Source: an uncultured Collinsella sp.
Lineage (GTDB): Bacteria > Actinomycetota > Coriobacteriia > Coriobacteriales > Coriobacteriaceae
NCBI GenBank assembly: GCA_900751665.1
Contig: CAADSV010000155.1
Span: 1-11,196 of the forward strand
Direction: 5' to 3'
DNA length: 11,196 bases
Shown: positions 4,785-11,196 of the stretch, in pieces
How the letters are laid out: every line of letters begins with the position of its first letter
Numbering within the stretch: the first letter of the stretch is position 1
Made by a program: the position numbers and the translations under genes
The notes under the pieces: generated by a model
The model's input: the letters and a program-made list of their open reading frames with translations, nothing else
Told to the model about the DNA's origin: nothing
The model's database searches: none

Positions 4785-6973
4785 TTGATGTGCCTGACCA
4801 CGCCGCTCAGGAGCGGACCAATCGTTCGGCAGGGGCATGGCTCCTTGTCGCTCTGCTGGGGATAGTGCTCTCGGTTGTTGCCGGCATGATGAGCTACGGT
4901 TACATGACGGCCCAAGCCGAGCAGCGCTTTGCCGACGTTGTCGATTACGTGGCGACGCAGAGCCTTTCCTACGATGCATTCAATAGCGCCTATACGACCA
5001 AAAACCTGATACGCGTTATGGAGATTGCCGGAGAGGCAGCGCGCGATATGGAGCGCGACGGTTCGGTGGATAACACAAGGCTGGAGCTATATGCCGACCA
5101 GTTCAACGTGAGCGCACTGATCGTGACGGACGTATCGGGCAATTTGGTGTCTGAGTCCTCGACGGATGGCGTGGGCTACGAGTCGCTTGCTACGTATCTC
5201 AAGGAAGCACCCGTGCTGGAGGTGGCAACTCATCCGCTTAAGTCCTATACCGCCCGCATCACGCTTGCGGATGATTCGGTCGCAGACATTGGCTGCGTGA
5301 CTCGGCAGGATGGCGAGGGCATCGTTATCGCGGTAAGGCATCAGGGCGCGAAGGCGGTCGCGAGTAATACGCTCAAACTGCAGAGCCTGCTCGAAGGCTA
5401 CGAAACCATCGATAGCGGCAATATCGTGATCGAAAGCGACGGCAAGGTCGTTGCGACCAATGCCGTTGAACCCACTGTATTGGGCGTATTCGATCTGCCT
5501 GCGACGGACGTCTTCATTGTCGACGGTATTAAGGATCGATGCCTGGCCGGTAAGGTCAAATTGATTAACGCCGACGGCGAGTGGTATTTGGGCACATTTG
5601 GAAAAGCGCACAAATTCTATGTGTACACCTATGCTCCGGCGCGGCGTTACTTTGAGGTCGTCGCGGCTGTTGCTGCCGGCGTGCTGGCGCTCTACAGCGG
5701 TTTTATAGCCGTTGTTGTGATGGTGCGTCGCCGCGCTGATCGCCGACGTTTGACGGACTTGCTGCAGCAGGAGCGCGACTATGGCGACAAGCTGGCAAAG
5801 GCGGCGCGTGAGGCCTCGTCTGCCAACTCGGCAAAGACAGAGTTTCTGCGTCGCATGAGCCACGATCTGCGCACGCCCATCAACGGCATTCGCGGCATGG
5901 TCGAGGTTGGCGATGCCAATGCGGACGATCTGCAAAAGCAGGCCGAGTGCCGCTCAAAGATCTGGACGGCATCGGGACTGCTGCTCGACCTTGCCAACGA
6001 GGCACTCGATATGAGTCGCCTGGAGAGCGGGCAGGTCGACCTGAACCTCGTACCCACAAATTTGGTGGCACTCAACTGTGAAGTGCGCGATATTCTGGAG
6101 CGCCAGGCCGAGGAGCGTCTGGTGACAATTATCTGCGACCAGCAGACCCTTAATCATCCCTATGCTCGGGTGAGCGTGACGCACCTCAAGCGCTTGTTGC
6201 TCAATATTGCCGGCAATGCCGTCAAGTACAACCGCCAGGGCGGCTATGTTCGCCTGGTGTGCCGCGAGGTGGAGCCAGCGGATGGCGCCCCCGTCTATGA
6301 ATACACGATCGCCGACAACGGTATTGGCATGAGCGAGGAGTTCCAACAGCACCTCTACGAGCCGTTTTGCCGCGAGGAGCAACAGGTGGAAGGCGCCTCA
6401 TCGGGAACTGGCCTGGGCGCGCCTATCGCAAAACAGTTGGTCGAGCTTATGGGCGGAACCATGAGCTTTACGAGCGTCTTGGGGCAGGGGACGACGTTTA
6501 CCATCCGCCTGCCGTTCGAGAAATGCAAACGCTCCGAGATTCCTCAGGCAGTTCGCGCGGATGCGGGCGATGGTGATGCGCTCCAGGGCTTGCGCGTTTT
6601 GCTCGTAGAGGATAACGATCTGAATGCCGAGATCGCGCAGTTTACACTCAGCCGTGCCGGTGCCGTCGTGACGCATGCTAAGGATGGTGAGTCTGCCGTC
6701 GAGGCGTTTGCCGCGAGCGCACCGCACGAGTACGACGTGGTGTTGATGGACATCATGATGCCCGGTATCGATGGCCTTGAGGCCACGCGTCGAATTCGAG
6801 CACTCGATCGCGAGGATGCCGCGACTACGCCGATTATCGCCGTGAGTGCCAACGCCTTTGCCGACGACCGCAGGCTTTCGCGTGAGGCGGGCATGGATGC
6901 GCACCTGAGTAAACCCGTGAGCTCGCAGGAGCTCGTTGAGGCGCTTGCGCACATAGCTGCCGACGCTTCATAG
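4781..6973 (+). CDS. Membrane hybrid sensor histidine kinase with Cache-like sensor and receiver domain, 730 aa
   Basis: Order of parts: TM1 (about 19-42); an extracytoplasmic region of about 250 residues with two PAS/Cache-like strands (SALIVTDVSGNLVSES and GNIVIESDGKVVATN); TM2 (about 293-315); a helical linker. Next come HisKA with H361 in RRMSHDLRTPINGI and HATPase_c with the N box (LLLNIAGNAVKYN), G1 (DNGIGM) and G2 (GTGLGAPIAKQL). A receiver domain (about 603-725) has acidic pair E610/D611 in LLVEDND, phospho-acceptor D657 in VVLMDIMMPGIDG and K711 in LSKPVSS. It would autophosphorylate on H361 and pass the phosphate to D657. No HPt or DNA-binding output follows. The ATG has GGAGGG 6 bases upstream and overlaps the stop of the lipoprotein gene, so the two are made together. 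The dCache label for the sensor is inferred from motif look only. Confidence 0.93.
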   Translation: MIDVPDHAAQERTNRSAGAWLLVALLGIVLSVVAGMMSYGYMTAQAEQRFADVVDYVATQSLSYDAFNSAYTTKNLIRVMEIAGEAARDMERDGSVDNTRLELYADQFNVSALIVTDVSGNLVSESSTDGVGYESLATYLKEAPVLEVATHPLKSYTARITLADDSVADIGCVTRQDGEGIVIAVRHQGAKAVASNTLKLQSLLEGYETIDSGNIVIESDGKVVATNAVEPTVLGVFDLPATDVFIVDGIKDRCLAGKVKLINADGEWYLGTFGKAHKFYVYTYAPARRYFEVVAAVAAGVLALYSGFIAVVVMVRRRADRRRLTDLLQQERDYGDKLAKAAREASSANSAKTEFLRRMSHDLRTPINGIRGMVEVGDANADDLQKQAECRSKIWTASGLLLDLANEALDMSRLESGQVDLNLVPTNLVALNCEVRDILERQAEERLVTIICDQQTLNHPYARVSVTHLKRLLLNIAGNAVKYNRQGGYVRLVCREVEPADGAPVYEYTIADNGIGMSEEFQQHLYEPFCREEQQVEGASSGTGLGAPIAKQLVELMGGTMSFTSVLGQGTTFTIRLPFEKCKRSEIPQAVRADAGDGDALQGLRVLLVEDNDLNAEIAQFTLSRAGAVVTHAKDGESAVEAFAASAPHEYDVVLMDIMMPGIDGLEATRRIRALDREDAATTPIIAVSANAFADDRRLSREAGMDAHLSKPVSSQELVEALAHIAADAS

Positions 6974-6976
6974 CAC

Positions 6977-7014
6977 TATGGCCCGGTTCCAAGGTGGGTT
7001 GGAACCGGGCCATA
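6977..7014. terminator. Strong hairpin between convergent genes, probably a bidirectional terminator
   Basis: TATGGCCCGGTTCCAA (6977-6992) and TTGGAACCGGGCCATA (6999-7014) form a perfect 16-bp GC-rich stem with a 6-base loop. It starts 3 bases after the kinase stop on the plus strand and lies 29 bases beyond the flavoprotein stop on the minus strand. Downstream on the plus strand the sequence is T-rich but interrupted (7015-7037); no T run follows on the minus strand, so termination should be stronger for the kinase operon. Confidence 0.8.
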
Positions 7015-7043
7015 TTGCTATTTGTGAGTTTTGCTTTTGAGGC

Positions 7044-7523
7044 TTACTTTTCCTGAATCTGCTTGCCGCAAAGATGCTCAATCGTAATCTCGTAGAGCTG
7101 GACGCCCTTAATGTCCTTGGCGATTTCCTCTTCGACCTCCTCGGCAGAAGGGTAGTACTTAAGGGCGAGCTGGCGGACTTTGTCCTCGATAAACGCGGGG
7201 GTGTCATTCGCCAGGCGACAGCGGCCAAAGACCACGGTACTCATAACGTAGGGAGCCCAGTCACCGTCTTTGTACCACTCGTTGCCGTAAACGGTAAAGC
7301 AGACCTTGTCATCGCGCTTGAGTGCGTCGACCTTGTGGCCGGCCTTGGCGCCATGGAAATAAATCTTGTCGTGCTCGGCGTCAAAGAAGTAGTTGACGGG
7401 AATGGCGTACGGGTAGCCATCGTCGCCGTTGACGGCAAAGACGCCGCGCTTGCAGGTGGCGAGCAGTTCGCGCGCTTCCTCGTCAGTGATGGCGCGTTTC
7501 TTTCGACATAAGGGCCTAAACAT
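7044..7523 (-). CDS. Pyridoxamine 5'-phosphate oxidase-like flavoprotein (NimA-type), 159 aa
   Basis: This is a split-barrel FMN-binding fold protein of the Pyridox_ox_2/NimA type. The family includes nitroimidazole-resistance reductases and many uncharacterised flavoproteins; true PdxH activity is unlikely for this subfamily. The visible pattern runs ITDEEARELLATCKRGVFAV, then GYPYAIPVNYFFD and KIYFHGAKAGHKVDAL (about 53-68), then VCFTVYG. The STVVFGRCRLAND strand and a C-terminal helix with an ITIEHLCGK strand follow. Length is typical. The ATG at 7523 is chosen for a purine-rich AAAGGAAG upstream and because family homology begins there; the extension to 7562 does not look like the family. 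It lies 42 bp downstream of the fused solute-binding kinase gene on the same strand, so it may be its co-transcribed target or have its own promoter at 7565-7570. The ligand or substrate is unknown. Confidence 0.88.
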   Translation of the reverse strand: MFRPLCRKKRAITDEEARELLATCKRGVFAVNGDDGYPYAIPVNYFFDAEHDKIYFHGAKAGHKVDALKRDDKVCFTVYGNEWYKDGDWAPYVMSTVVFGRCRLANDTPAFIEDKVRQLALKYYPSAEEVEEEIAKDIKGVQLYEITIEHLCGKQIQEK

Positions 7524-7564
7524 CGTTGGCTTCCTTTCTGGTCGTGCGTGGTGGTTGAGCACAA

Positions 7565-7587
7565 ACTATAGCGAAACGGATCCGTTT
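7565..7587 (-). promoter_or_regulatory. Perfect 14-bp palindrome next to a TATAGT box upstream of the flavoprotein gene
   Basis: AAACGGATCCGTTT (7574-7587) is a perfect palindrome covering codons close to the end of the kinase gene. On the minus strand it is followed 3 bases later by TATAGT (7570-7565), a good -10 that overlaps the kinase stop codon. The palindrome therefore fills most of the spacer of a possible promoter for the flavoprotein gene, a usual place for a repressor site. The matching -35 position is poor (CAAGAA). Confidence 0.35.
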
Positions 7588-10370
7588 TTCTTGATGCGGG
7601 CGAGTATGTTTTTGAGCTTGTTAAAGTCGAGCGGTTTGGACAGATGGGCGTTCATGCCGGCGTCGCGTGCCGCCTTGGCGTCCTCGGCAAAGGCATTGGC
7701 GGTGAGCGCGATGATGGGAATGTCGGCTGCATCGACCTTCTCGCTCAGGCGAATCGCGCGGGTTGCCTCATAGCCGTCCATGTCCGGCATCATAATGTCC
7801 ATCAGAATGGCATCGAAGCTGCCGGCGGGACGGCCAACGTATAGGTCGACCGCTTCGTTGCCATCGGCGGCGCGAGTTACGACAATGCCTTCGCTTTCGA
7901 GCAGCGCCTGGGCAATCTCGGCATTGAGCTCATTATCTTCTGCCAAAAGAACGTTCATGCCGGCAAGCGAGCAGCTGTCTGCTTGCTCGTCCGCGCGTTC
8001 TCTTGCCTGAGGGTCTTTGTCGATATCGAGCGGAATCTGGACGTTGAACGTACTCCCCACGCCAACCTCACTCGAAATCTCAATCGTGCCGCCCATCAGT
8101 TCAATAAGCGACTTGACGATTGGCATGCCCATGCCGGTTCCTTGGAACTTGCTGCGCGCATCGTCACCTTCTTGGGCAAACGGCTCATAGATATGCTTTA
8201 AAAACTTGGGAGTCATACCAATGCCGGTGTCCGAAACGCTAAAGCAAAAGAGAGCGCGCCCGTTATCGAGTGGCTTGGTCTTTGAGCTAAAGGCGACGGA
8301 GCCGCCGTGCTTGTTGTACTTAATGCTGTTGTCTAACAGGTTGATCATGATCTGTCGGATATGGGTGGGACTGCCGACCATGTATGGCCCCGTGGCGTAC
8401 GGCAGACTATTGTCCTGCATTGTGATGCCGTTACTGGACGCGCGGAGCTTGCACAGCACCAGCGTATCGTCACAGAGCTCTTTGAGGTTAAAAGGCACAT
8501 GTTCCAGTGTTAGCTTGCGGTCTTCGATCTTGCCCATCTCGAGGATGTCGTTGATTAGCGAGAGCAGGTGATTGGCGGCAACGCGCGCCTTGGCACGGCT
8601 CTCGCGGGCGACCTGGATATCGCCTTCCTTCAATTCCTCGATCTCGATAAGGCCCAGGATACCGTTGAGCGGCGTACGGATGTCGTGGCTCATGCGCGTG
8701 AGGAATGCCGTCTTGGCGGCGTTGGCGGCATCGGCTTTTTTGCGCTCGGTTCGAGCGCGCACGAGTGCCCAGATGAGCAGGACGATGCCGACCGACAACA
8801 TACCGATGAGGGCAGCTGCAACGGCGGCACGGTTGCGATAAAGGAATTGAAGCGTGTTGGATTCCTGGGCCGTGTACGACGTGGAGGAGTAATTGCTTGC
8901 GGAGAGCGATTCTCCGGCATTGATGATGCCCTTGTTGATGATTCCCAGCAGCTCGGGCCTTCCACGCGAAATCCAGCACGAGAGCTCACAGGTGTCAGGG
9001 AGCTCGGCCGTCTCGCAGTCCTCGAGATCATAACGGTCACCGATGGTTTTTACGCGTGAACTGGGGGCGAGGATGCAGTGCACCGTTCCCTTCCTGAGGG
9101 CGTCGAACGCTTCATCGTCGGATTGGCATTCGGTCACGGTCGCTGTGGGGAACAGACTTTCGAGTACATTTCGGTTGACAAACGATGATTTGGTACAGGC
9201 GATGTTCTGAAGGTCTTTGTTCAGGTTGCTTCCGGTGTGGATGGCGGTGAGGGATGTGGTCCCCAACGATATCGACTGCACAACGCCTGATTGCTCGGCA
9301 AACCAGTAATCTCGGTATACCGGCAGCGCAACGTCGATGCTTCCCTTTGACAGGGCCTTTGACATCATCTTGTAGTTATCAAAGGCGACGGTTTTGACCG
9401 TAATGCCAAATTTATCGTGCAACGTCGCCGCAAGCGATGCGAGCGAACCTTCCATTTTGCCGTCTTCGTCTTCGTTGCAGTAGGGGAGTTTGCCCGTAAT
9501 GTAGCCGAGCGTGATGGTGTTGTCATTTGCTTCGAGCCAGGAACGTTCGGGGCCGTTGAGCGATGATGAACCGCTGTTTTGGGCCGAGTAGTTAGATTTG
9601 ACTTCGTCGATATAGCGTGGGTTGACGCGGGCGATTGCCGACATGGCGGCATTGATGTCGTCCCTTAGGTCGGGGCGGCTTTTGGGGACGGCAAAGTAGT
9701 AGTCGCTCGAACCAACGTAGAACATGGGCGACGCCTCGGGCGACGAGAGCGTGTCGTTCATGATGATGGCGTCGACCTCGCCGTTTGTGAGCGCGCCAAA
9801 GAGGGCGCCGCCAGTGTCGATTTCTTTATAGGTGCAGGTAATGCCTTCGTTGGCGAGCCACTGCTGGCCAACGAAGGTTTGCATAACGTCGGGGTTGTAG
9901 CCGATGGTAAGGCCTTGGAGCGCTTGGGGGTCGCCCTTGGCCAGATCGTCGCGATCGGGCTTGGCGTAGATGTAGTAGCGCTCGGTGCCCTCGGGGTTCG
10001 AGGAAAAGAGCAGCTTTTGGGCGCGTTCCTCGGAGTAGGAGATGTTGGGCATGAGGTCGATCTCGCCTGCCTCGAGCATGTCCATAAGCTCGGTGAAGGT
10101 GCCGGAGACGTATTCGTACCGCCAGCCGGGCGTGTAGTACGACAGGGTCTGGAGGTACTCGTAGCCCCATCCCGAAAGACGCTCCCCGGGGGTGCCGTTC
10201 TGGAAGCCTTCGCTGTTGACGAGCCAACCAACGCGGACCGTCTTGACTGGCTGACTAGAGTCATCGGCAAAAGCCTGGGCAGGCGCGATAGAACTCAGCA
10301 CGACAAGCGTGGCAAGCACAACGGCCAGGGCGCGATATATAACTGAACGAAGGACAGTGGCGGCTCTCAC
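7566..10370 (-). CDS. Hybrid sensor histidine kinase with two N-terminal solute-binding domains (EvgS/BvgS-like layout), 934 aa
   Basis: Order of parts: a signal peptide (about 1-35, ending AQAFA); a first SBP_bac_3-like domain (about 42-275: VRVGWLVNSEGFQNG, LEAGEIDLMPNISYSEERAQ); a second (about 285-495: ITLGYITGKLPYCNEDEDGK, GSIDVALPVYRDYWFAEQ); one TM helix (about 515-536). HisKA follows with H562 in TRMSHDIRTPLNGI. HATPase_c has the N box (IMINLLDNSIKYN), DTGIGM and GTGMGMPIVKSL. The receiver has D858 in AILMDIMMPDMDG and K912 in LSKPLDF. The protein ends about 20 residues later, with no HPt. The GTG at 10370 is chosen because AGGA lies 6 bases upstream; an in-frame TTG at 10376 would have no spacing, and the ATG at 10372 is out of frame. 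It is probably a sensor for a small solute outside the cell, signalling by phosphorelay to an unknown regulator. Confidence 0.93.
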   Translation of the reverse strand: MRAATVLRSVIYRALAVVLATLVVLSSIAPAQAFADDSSQPVKTVRVGWLVNSEGFQNGTPGERLSGWGYEYLQTLSYYTPGWRYEYVSGTFTELMDMLEAGEIDLMPNISYSEERAQKLLFSSNPEGTERYYIYAKPDRDDLAKGDPQALQGLTIGYNPDVMQTFVGQQWLANEGITCTYKEIDTGGALFGALTNGEVDAIIMNDTLSSPEASPMFYVGSSDYYFAVPKSRPDLRDDINAAMSAIARVNPRYIDEVKSNYSAQNSGSSSLNGPERSWLEANDNTITLGYITGKLPYCNEDEDGKMEGSLASLAATLHDKFGITVKTVAFDNYKMMSKALSKGSIDVALPVYRDYWFAEQSGVVQSISLGTTSLTAIHTGSNLNKDLQNIACTKSSFVNRNVLESLFPTATVTECQSDDEAFDALRKGTVHCILAPSSRVKTIGDRYDLEDCETAELPDTCELSCWISRGRPELLGIINKGIINAGESLSASNYSSTSYTAQESNTLQFLYRNRAAVAAALIGMLSVGIVLLIWALVRARTERKKADAANAAKTAFLTRMSHDIRTPLNGILGLIEIEELKEGDIQVARESRAKARVAANHLLSLINDILEMGKIEDRKLTLEHVPFNLKELCDDTLVLCKLRASSNGITMQDNSLPYATGPYMVGSPTHIRQIMINLLDNSIKYNKHGGSVAFSSKTKPLDNGRALFCFSVSDTGIGMTPKFLKHIYEPFAQEGDDARSKFQGTGMGMPIVKSLIELMGGTIEISSEVGVGSTFNVQIPLDIDKDPQARERADEQADSCSLAGMNVLLAEDNELNAEIAQALLESEGIVVTRAADGNEAVDLYVGRPAGSFDAILMDIMMPDMDGYEATRAIRLSEKVDAADIPIIALTANAFAEDAKAARDAGMNAHLSKPLDFNKLKNILARIKKNGSVSL

Positions 10371-10391
10371 ATGCAATCCTAACGAATCGAG

Positions 10392-10419
10392 ACATTACCG
10401 CATAAGGATACCAGCTCAA
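10392..10419 (-). promoter_or_regulatory. Weak candidate promoter of the fused solute-binding kinase gene
   Basis: On the minus strand, TTGAGC (10419-10414) and TAATGT (10397-10392) are 16 bases apart. Transcription would start near 10385, giving a leader of about 15 bases that just holds the TTAGGA ribosome-binding site. Both hexamers are only partial matches. Confidence 0.3.
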
Positions 10420-10462
10420 CCTGCCCAGTCGGCAGCTGCACCGCTAAACGCTCCCGCCCGGC

Positions 10463-10543
10463 AGTCATTGGGGACGTTCTTAAACGACTAGTCATCGGGG
10501 ACGTTCTTGTTTGACTAGTCATTTAAGAACGTCCCCAATGACT
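10463..10543. repeat. REP/BIME-like cluster: three 27-bp units, two direct and one inverted
   Basis: Unit 1 (10464-10490) and unit 2 (10491-10517) are head-to-tail copies of the pattern GTCAT(T/C)GGGGACGTTCTT, then four variable bases, then GACTA. Unit 3 (10516-10542) is the same pattern in inverted orientation. The variable four are AAAC, GTTT and AAAT. Unit 1 and unit 3 make a perfect 22-bp inverted repeat (10463-10484 and 10522-10543) around a 37-base centre, so the whole can fold into one large hairpin. It sits between two divergent genes. The arrangement resembles repetitive extragenic palindromes mobilised by Y1-type (TnpA-REP) transposases; no transposase gene is in the window. Confidence 0.75.
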
Positions 10544-10568
10544 AGTTCCGTTTGCGGGGGAGGCGTGG

Positions 10569-10574
10569 GACAAT
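10569..10574 (+). promoter_or_regulatory. Weak candidate -10 of the potassium-channel gene
   Basis: GACAAT, in the context GGACAATA, lies 41 bases before the start codon, at nearly the same distance as the identical string before the MalY/PatB-type gene. The start site would be near 10581. The expected -35 position falls at the edge of the REP-like cluster and is not consensus. Confidence 0.3.
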
Positions 10575-10615
10575 ACCGAGCGAACGTGATTGGACGTCTG
10601 AGAAAAGGGGTCGCG

Positions 10616-11041
10616 ATGAAAAAGCTCAGGACGCTTGCCGACGTGTTGCGCCAGGCGGGCTTCGTGCGCATTACGGAGCTGTTCCTCGTCTTCTACCTGC
10701 TATGCTCGACGGCCGTTTGGCTGTCCGAGCCCACGACCCTCACGTTTGGCGATGGCCTGTGGTTTAGCTTTGAGACGGTCTCGACCATCGGCTTTGGTGA
10801 CATTCCGGCCGAGACACCGGTTGTCCGCGCCATTACCGTCATTCTGAGCGTCATCAGCATCTTCTACATCGCCATGCTCACGGGCGTGGCGGTGAACTAC
10901 TGCAATACGCTTATCAAGATGCGTCAAAAGGACACCATGGCACGCTTTATGGATGATCTGGAGCATTTGGAAGAGCTCGATCGCGACGAGCTTGCCGATC
11001 TTTCGCGTCGCGTGCGCGAGTATCGTCGACGCCAGCGCTAA
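10616..11041 (+). CDS. Small two-TM potassium-channel family protein (Ion_trans_2), 141 aa
   Basis: The layout is TM1 (about 19-37, ITELFLVFYLLCSTAVWLS); a pore helix and selectivity filter TIGFGD (57-62) within ETVSTIGFGDIP; and TM2 (about 69-93, AITVILSVISIFYIAMLTGV). A charged C-terminal helix rich in Glu, Asp and Arg (about 105-141) follows. The filter is a K+-channel TxGFGD type, and four subunits would be needed for a pore. There is no RCK/TrkA-N domain, so any gating ligand site is absent or supplied elsewhere. The ATG at 10616 has AAGGGG 5 bases upstream; the 35-residue in-frame extension crosses the REP-like repeat and is not credible. The LOG-family gene begins 34 bases after the stop and may be in the same operon. 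Confidence 0.88.
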   Translation: MKKLRTLADVLRQAGFVRITELFLVFYLLCSTAVWLSEPTTLTFGDGLWFSFETVSTIGFGDIPAETPVVRAITVILSVISIFYIAMLTGVAVNYCNTLIKMRQKDTMARFMDDLEHLEELDRDELADLSRRVREYRRRQR

Positions 11042-11075
11042 GACGAACGTCGCGCGCCACAACAGGGGGGCAAAT

Positions 11076-11196
11076 ATGAACATCACCGTGTACCTGGGTG
11101 CCAACACTGGCAATGACCCGGCGTTTCTGCCCGCGGTGCAGGAGCTGGGCAACTGGATTGGCGCCAACGGGCACGCGCTGGTATATGGCGGGGGGC
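11076..11196 (+). CDS. LOG-family nucleotide 5'-monophosphate phosphoribohydrolase, 5' part only
   Basis: The first 40 residues are visible: ITVYLGANTGNDPAFLPAV near the start and the Rossmann-type strand ALVYGGG. LOG (lysine decarboxylase-like) proteins hydrolyse cytokinin riboside monophosphate or other nucleoside monophosphates to base and ribose 5-phosphate. The diagnostic PGGxGTxxE motif lies beyond the window, so activity cannot be checked. The ATG has AGGGGGG 5 bases upstream. The gene is cut by the right window edge, and the 34-bp gap from the channel gene suggests co-transcription. Confidence 0.82.
   Translation, partial: MNITVYLGANTGNDPAFLPAVQELGNWIGANGHALVYGGG

Noticed and set aside
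5087..5935. Minus-strand open frame of 282 codons opposite the first kinase
   Set aside because: It lies wholly within a well-supported kinase gene and has no recognisable domain or start signal.
4781..6973. Loss of kinase activity because the G2 box reads GTGLGAPIAK rather than GTGLGLSIVK
   Set aside because: The glycines are intact, and the second kinase has a similar variant (GTGMGMPIVK), so this looks like subfamily variation and not decay.
10371..10376. TTG at 10376 or ATG at 10372 as start of the fused solute-binding kinase
   Set aside because: The TTG directly abuts the AGGA site with no spacing, and the ATG is out of frame; the GTG at 10370 has AGGA 6 bases upstream and leads into a normal signal peptide.
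10464..10542. Tandem units considered as a short CRISPR array
   Set aside because: Only two direct units lie back to back with a 4-base variable part, a third is inverted, and there are no spacers or cas genes.

Overview
The window looks like chromosomal DNA from a moderately high-GC Gram-positive gut actinobacterium of the Coriobacteriia, most likely Collinsella or a close relative. This is an inference from protein style, a Collinsella-like intergenic repeat (GGGGACGTTCTT) and a possible leaderless start. No rRNA or tRNA gene, CRISPR array, insertion sequence or phage gene was seen.

Layout. Bases 1-75 are the 3' end of an unrecognised gene. Bases 76-439 hold no gene but contain two strong dyad structures; one is probably the terminator of a small minus-strand glutaredoxin (440-685). 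Upstream of that, on the same strand, is a regulator (737-1564) fusing a Cro/C1-type HTH, a zinc ribbon and a TipAS-like ligand-binding domain. Divergent from it is trmO (1706-2443), the tRNA t6A37 methyltransferase, followed by a MalY/PatB-type PLP C-S lyase (2556-3770).

The centre is signal transduction. A plus-strand operon encodes a solute-binding lipoprotein (3915-4784) whose stop overlaps the start of a membrane hybrid histidine kinase with a receiver domain (4781-6973). Converging on it from the minus strand is a second hybrid kinase (7566-10370). This one carries two periplasmic-type solute-binding domains in its own N-terminus (EvgS/BvgS-like layout), followed 42 bp later by a NimA/pyridoxamine-phosphate-oxidase-like flavoprotein (7044-7523). 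A 16-bp-stem hairpin (6977-7014) separates the convergent units. One kinase therefore has its binding domain as a separate lipoprotein and the other has it built in. Neither has transporter genes, an HPt domain or a DNA-binding response regulator nearby, so the phosphorelay output must lie elsewhere.

The right end has a REP/BIME-like cluster of three 27-bp units (10464-10542) between the second kinase and a divergent small two-TM potassium-channel protein (10616-11041). The start of a LOG-family nucleotide phosphoribohydrolase gene (11076 to the window edge) follows.

The most rewarding observations are the split/fused pair of solute-sensing kinases, the HTH-zinc ribbon-TipAS fusion with a palindrome abutting its promoter, a possible leaderless trmO start, a perfect 14-bp palindrome in front of the flavoprotein gene, and the REP-like repeat. 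All functional calls come from reading the sequence; no database search was run.
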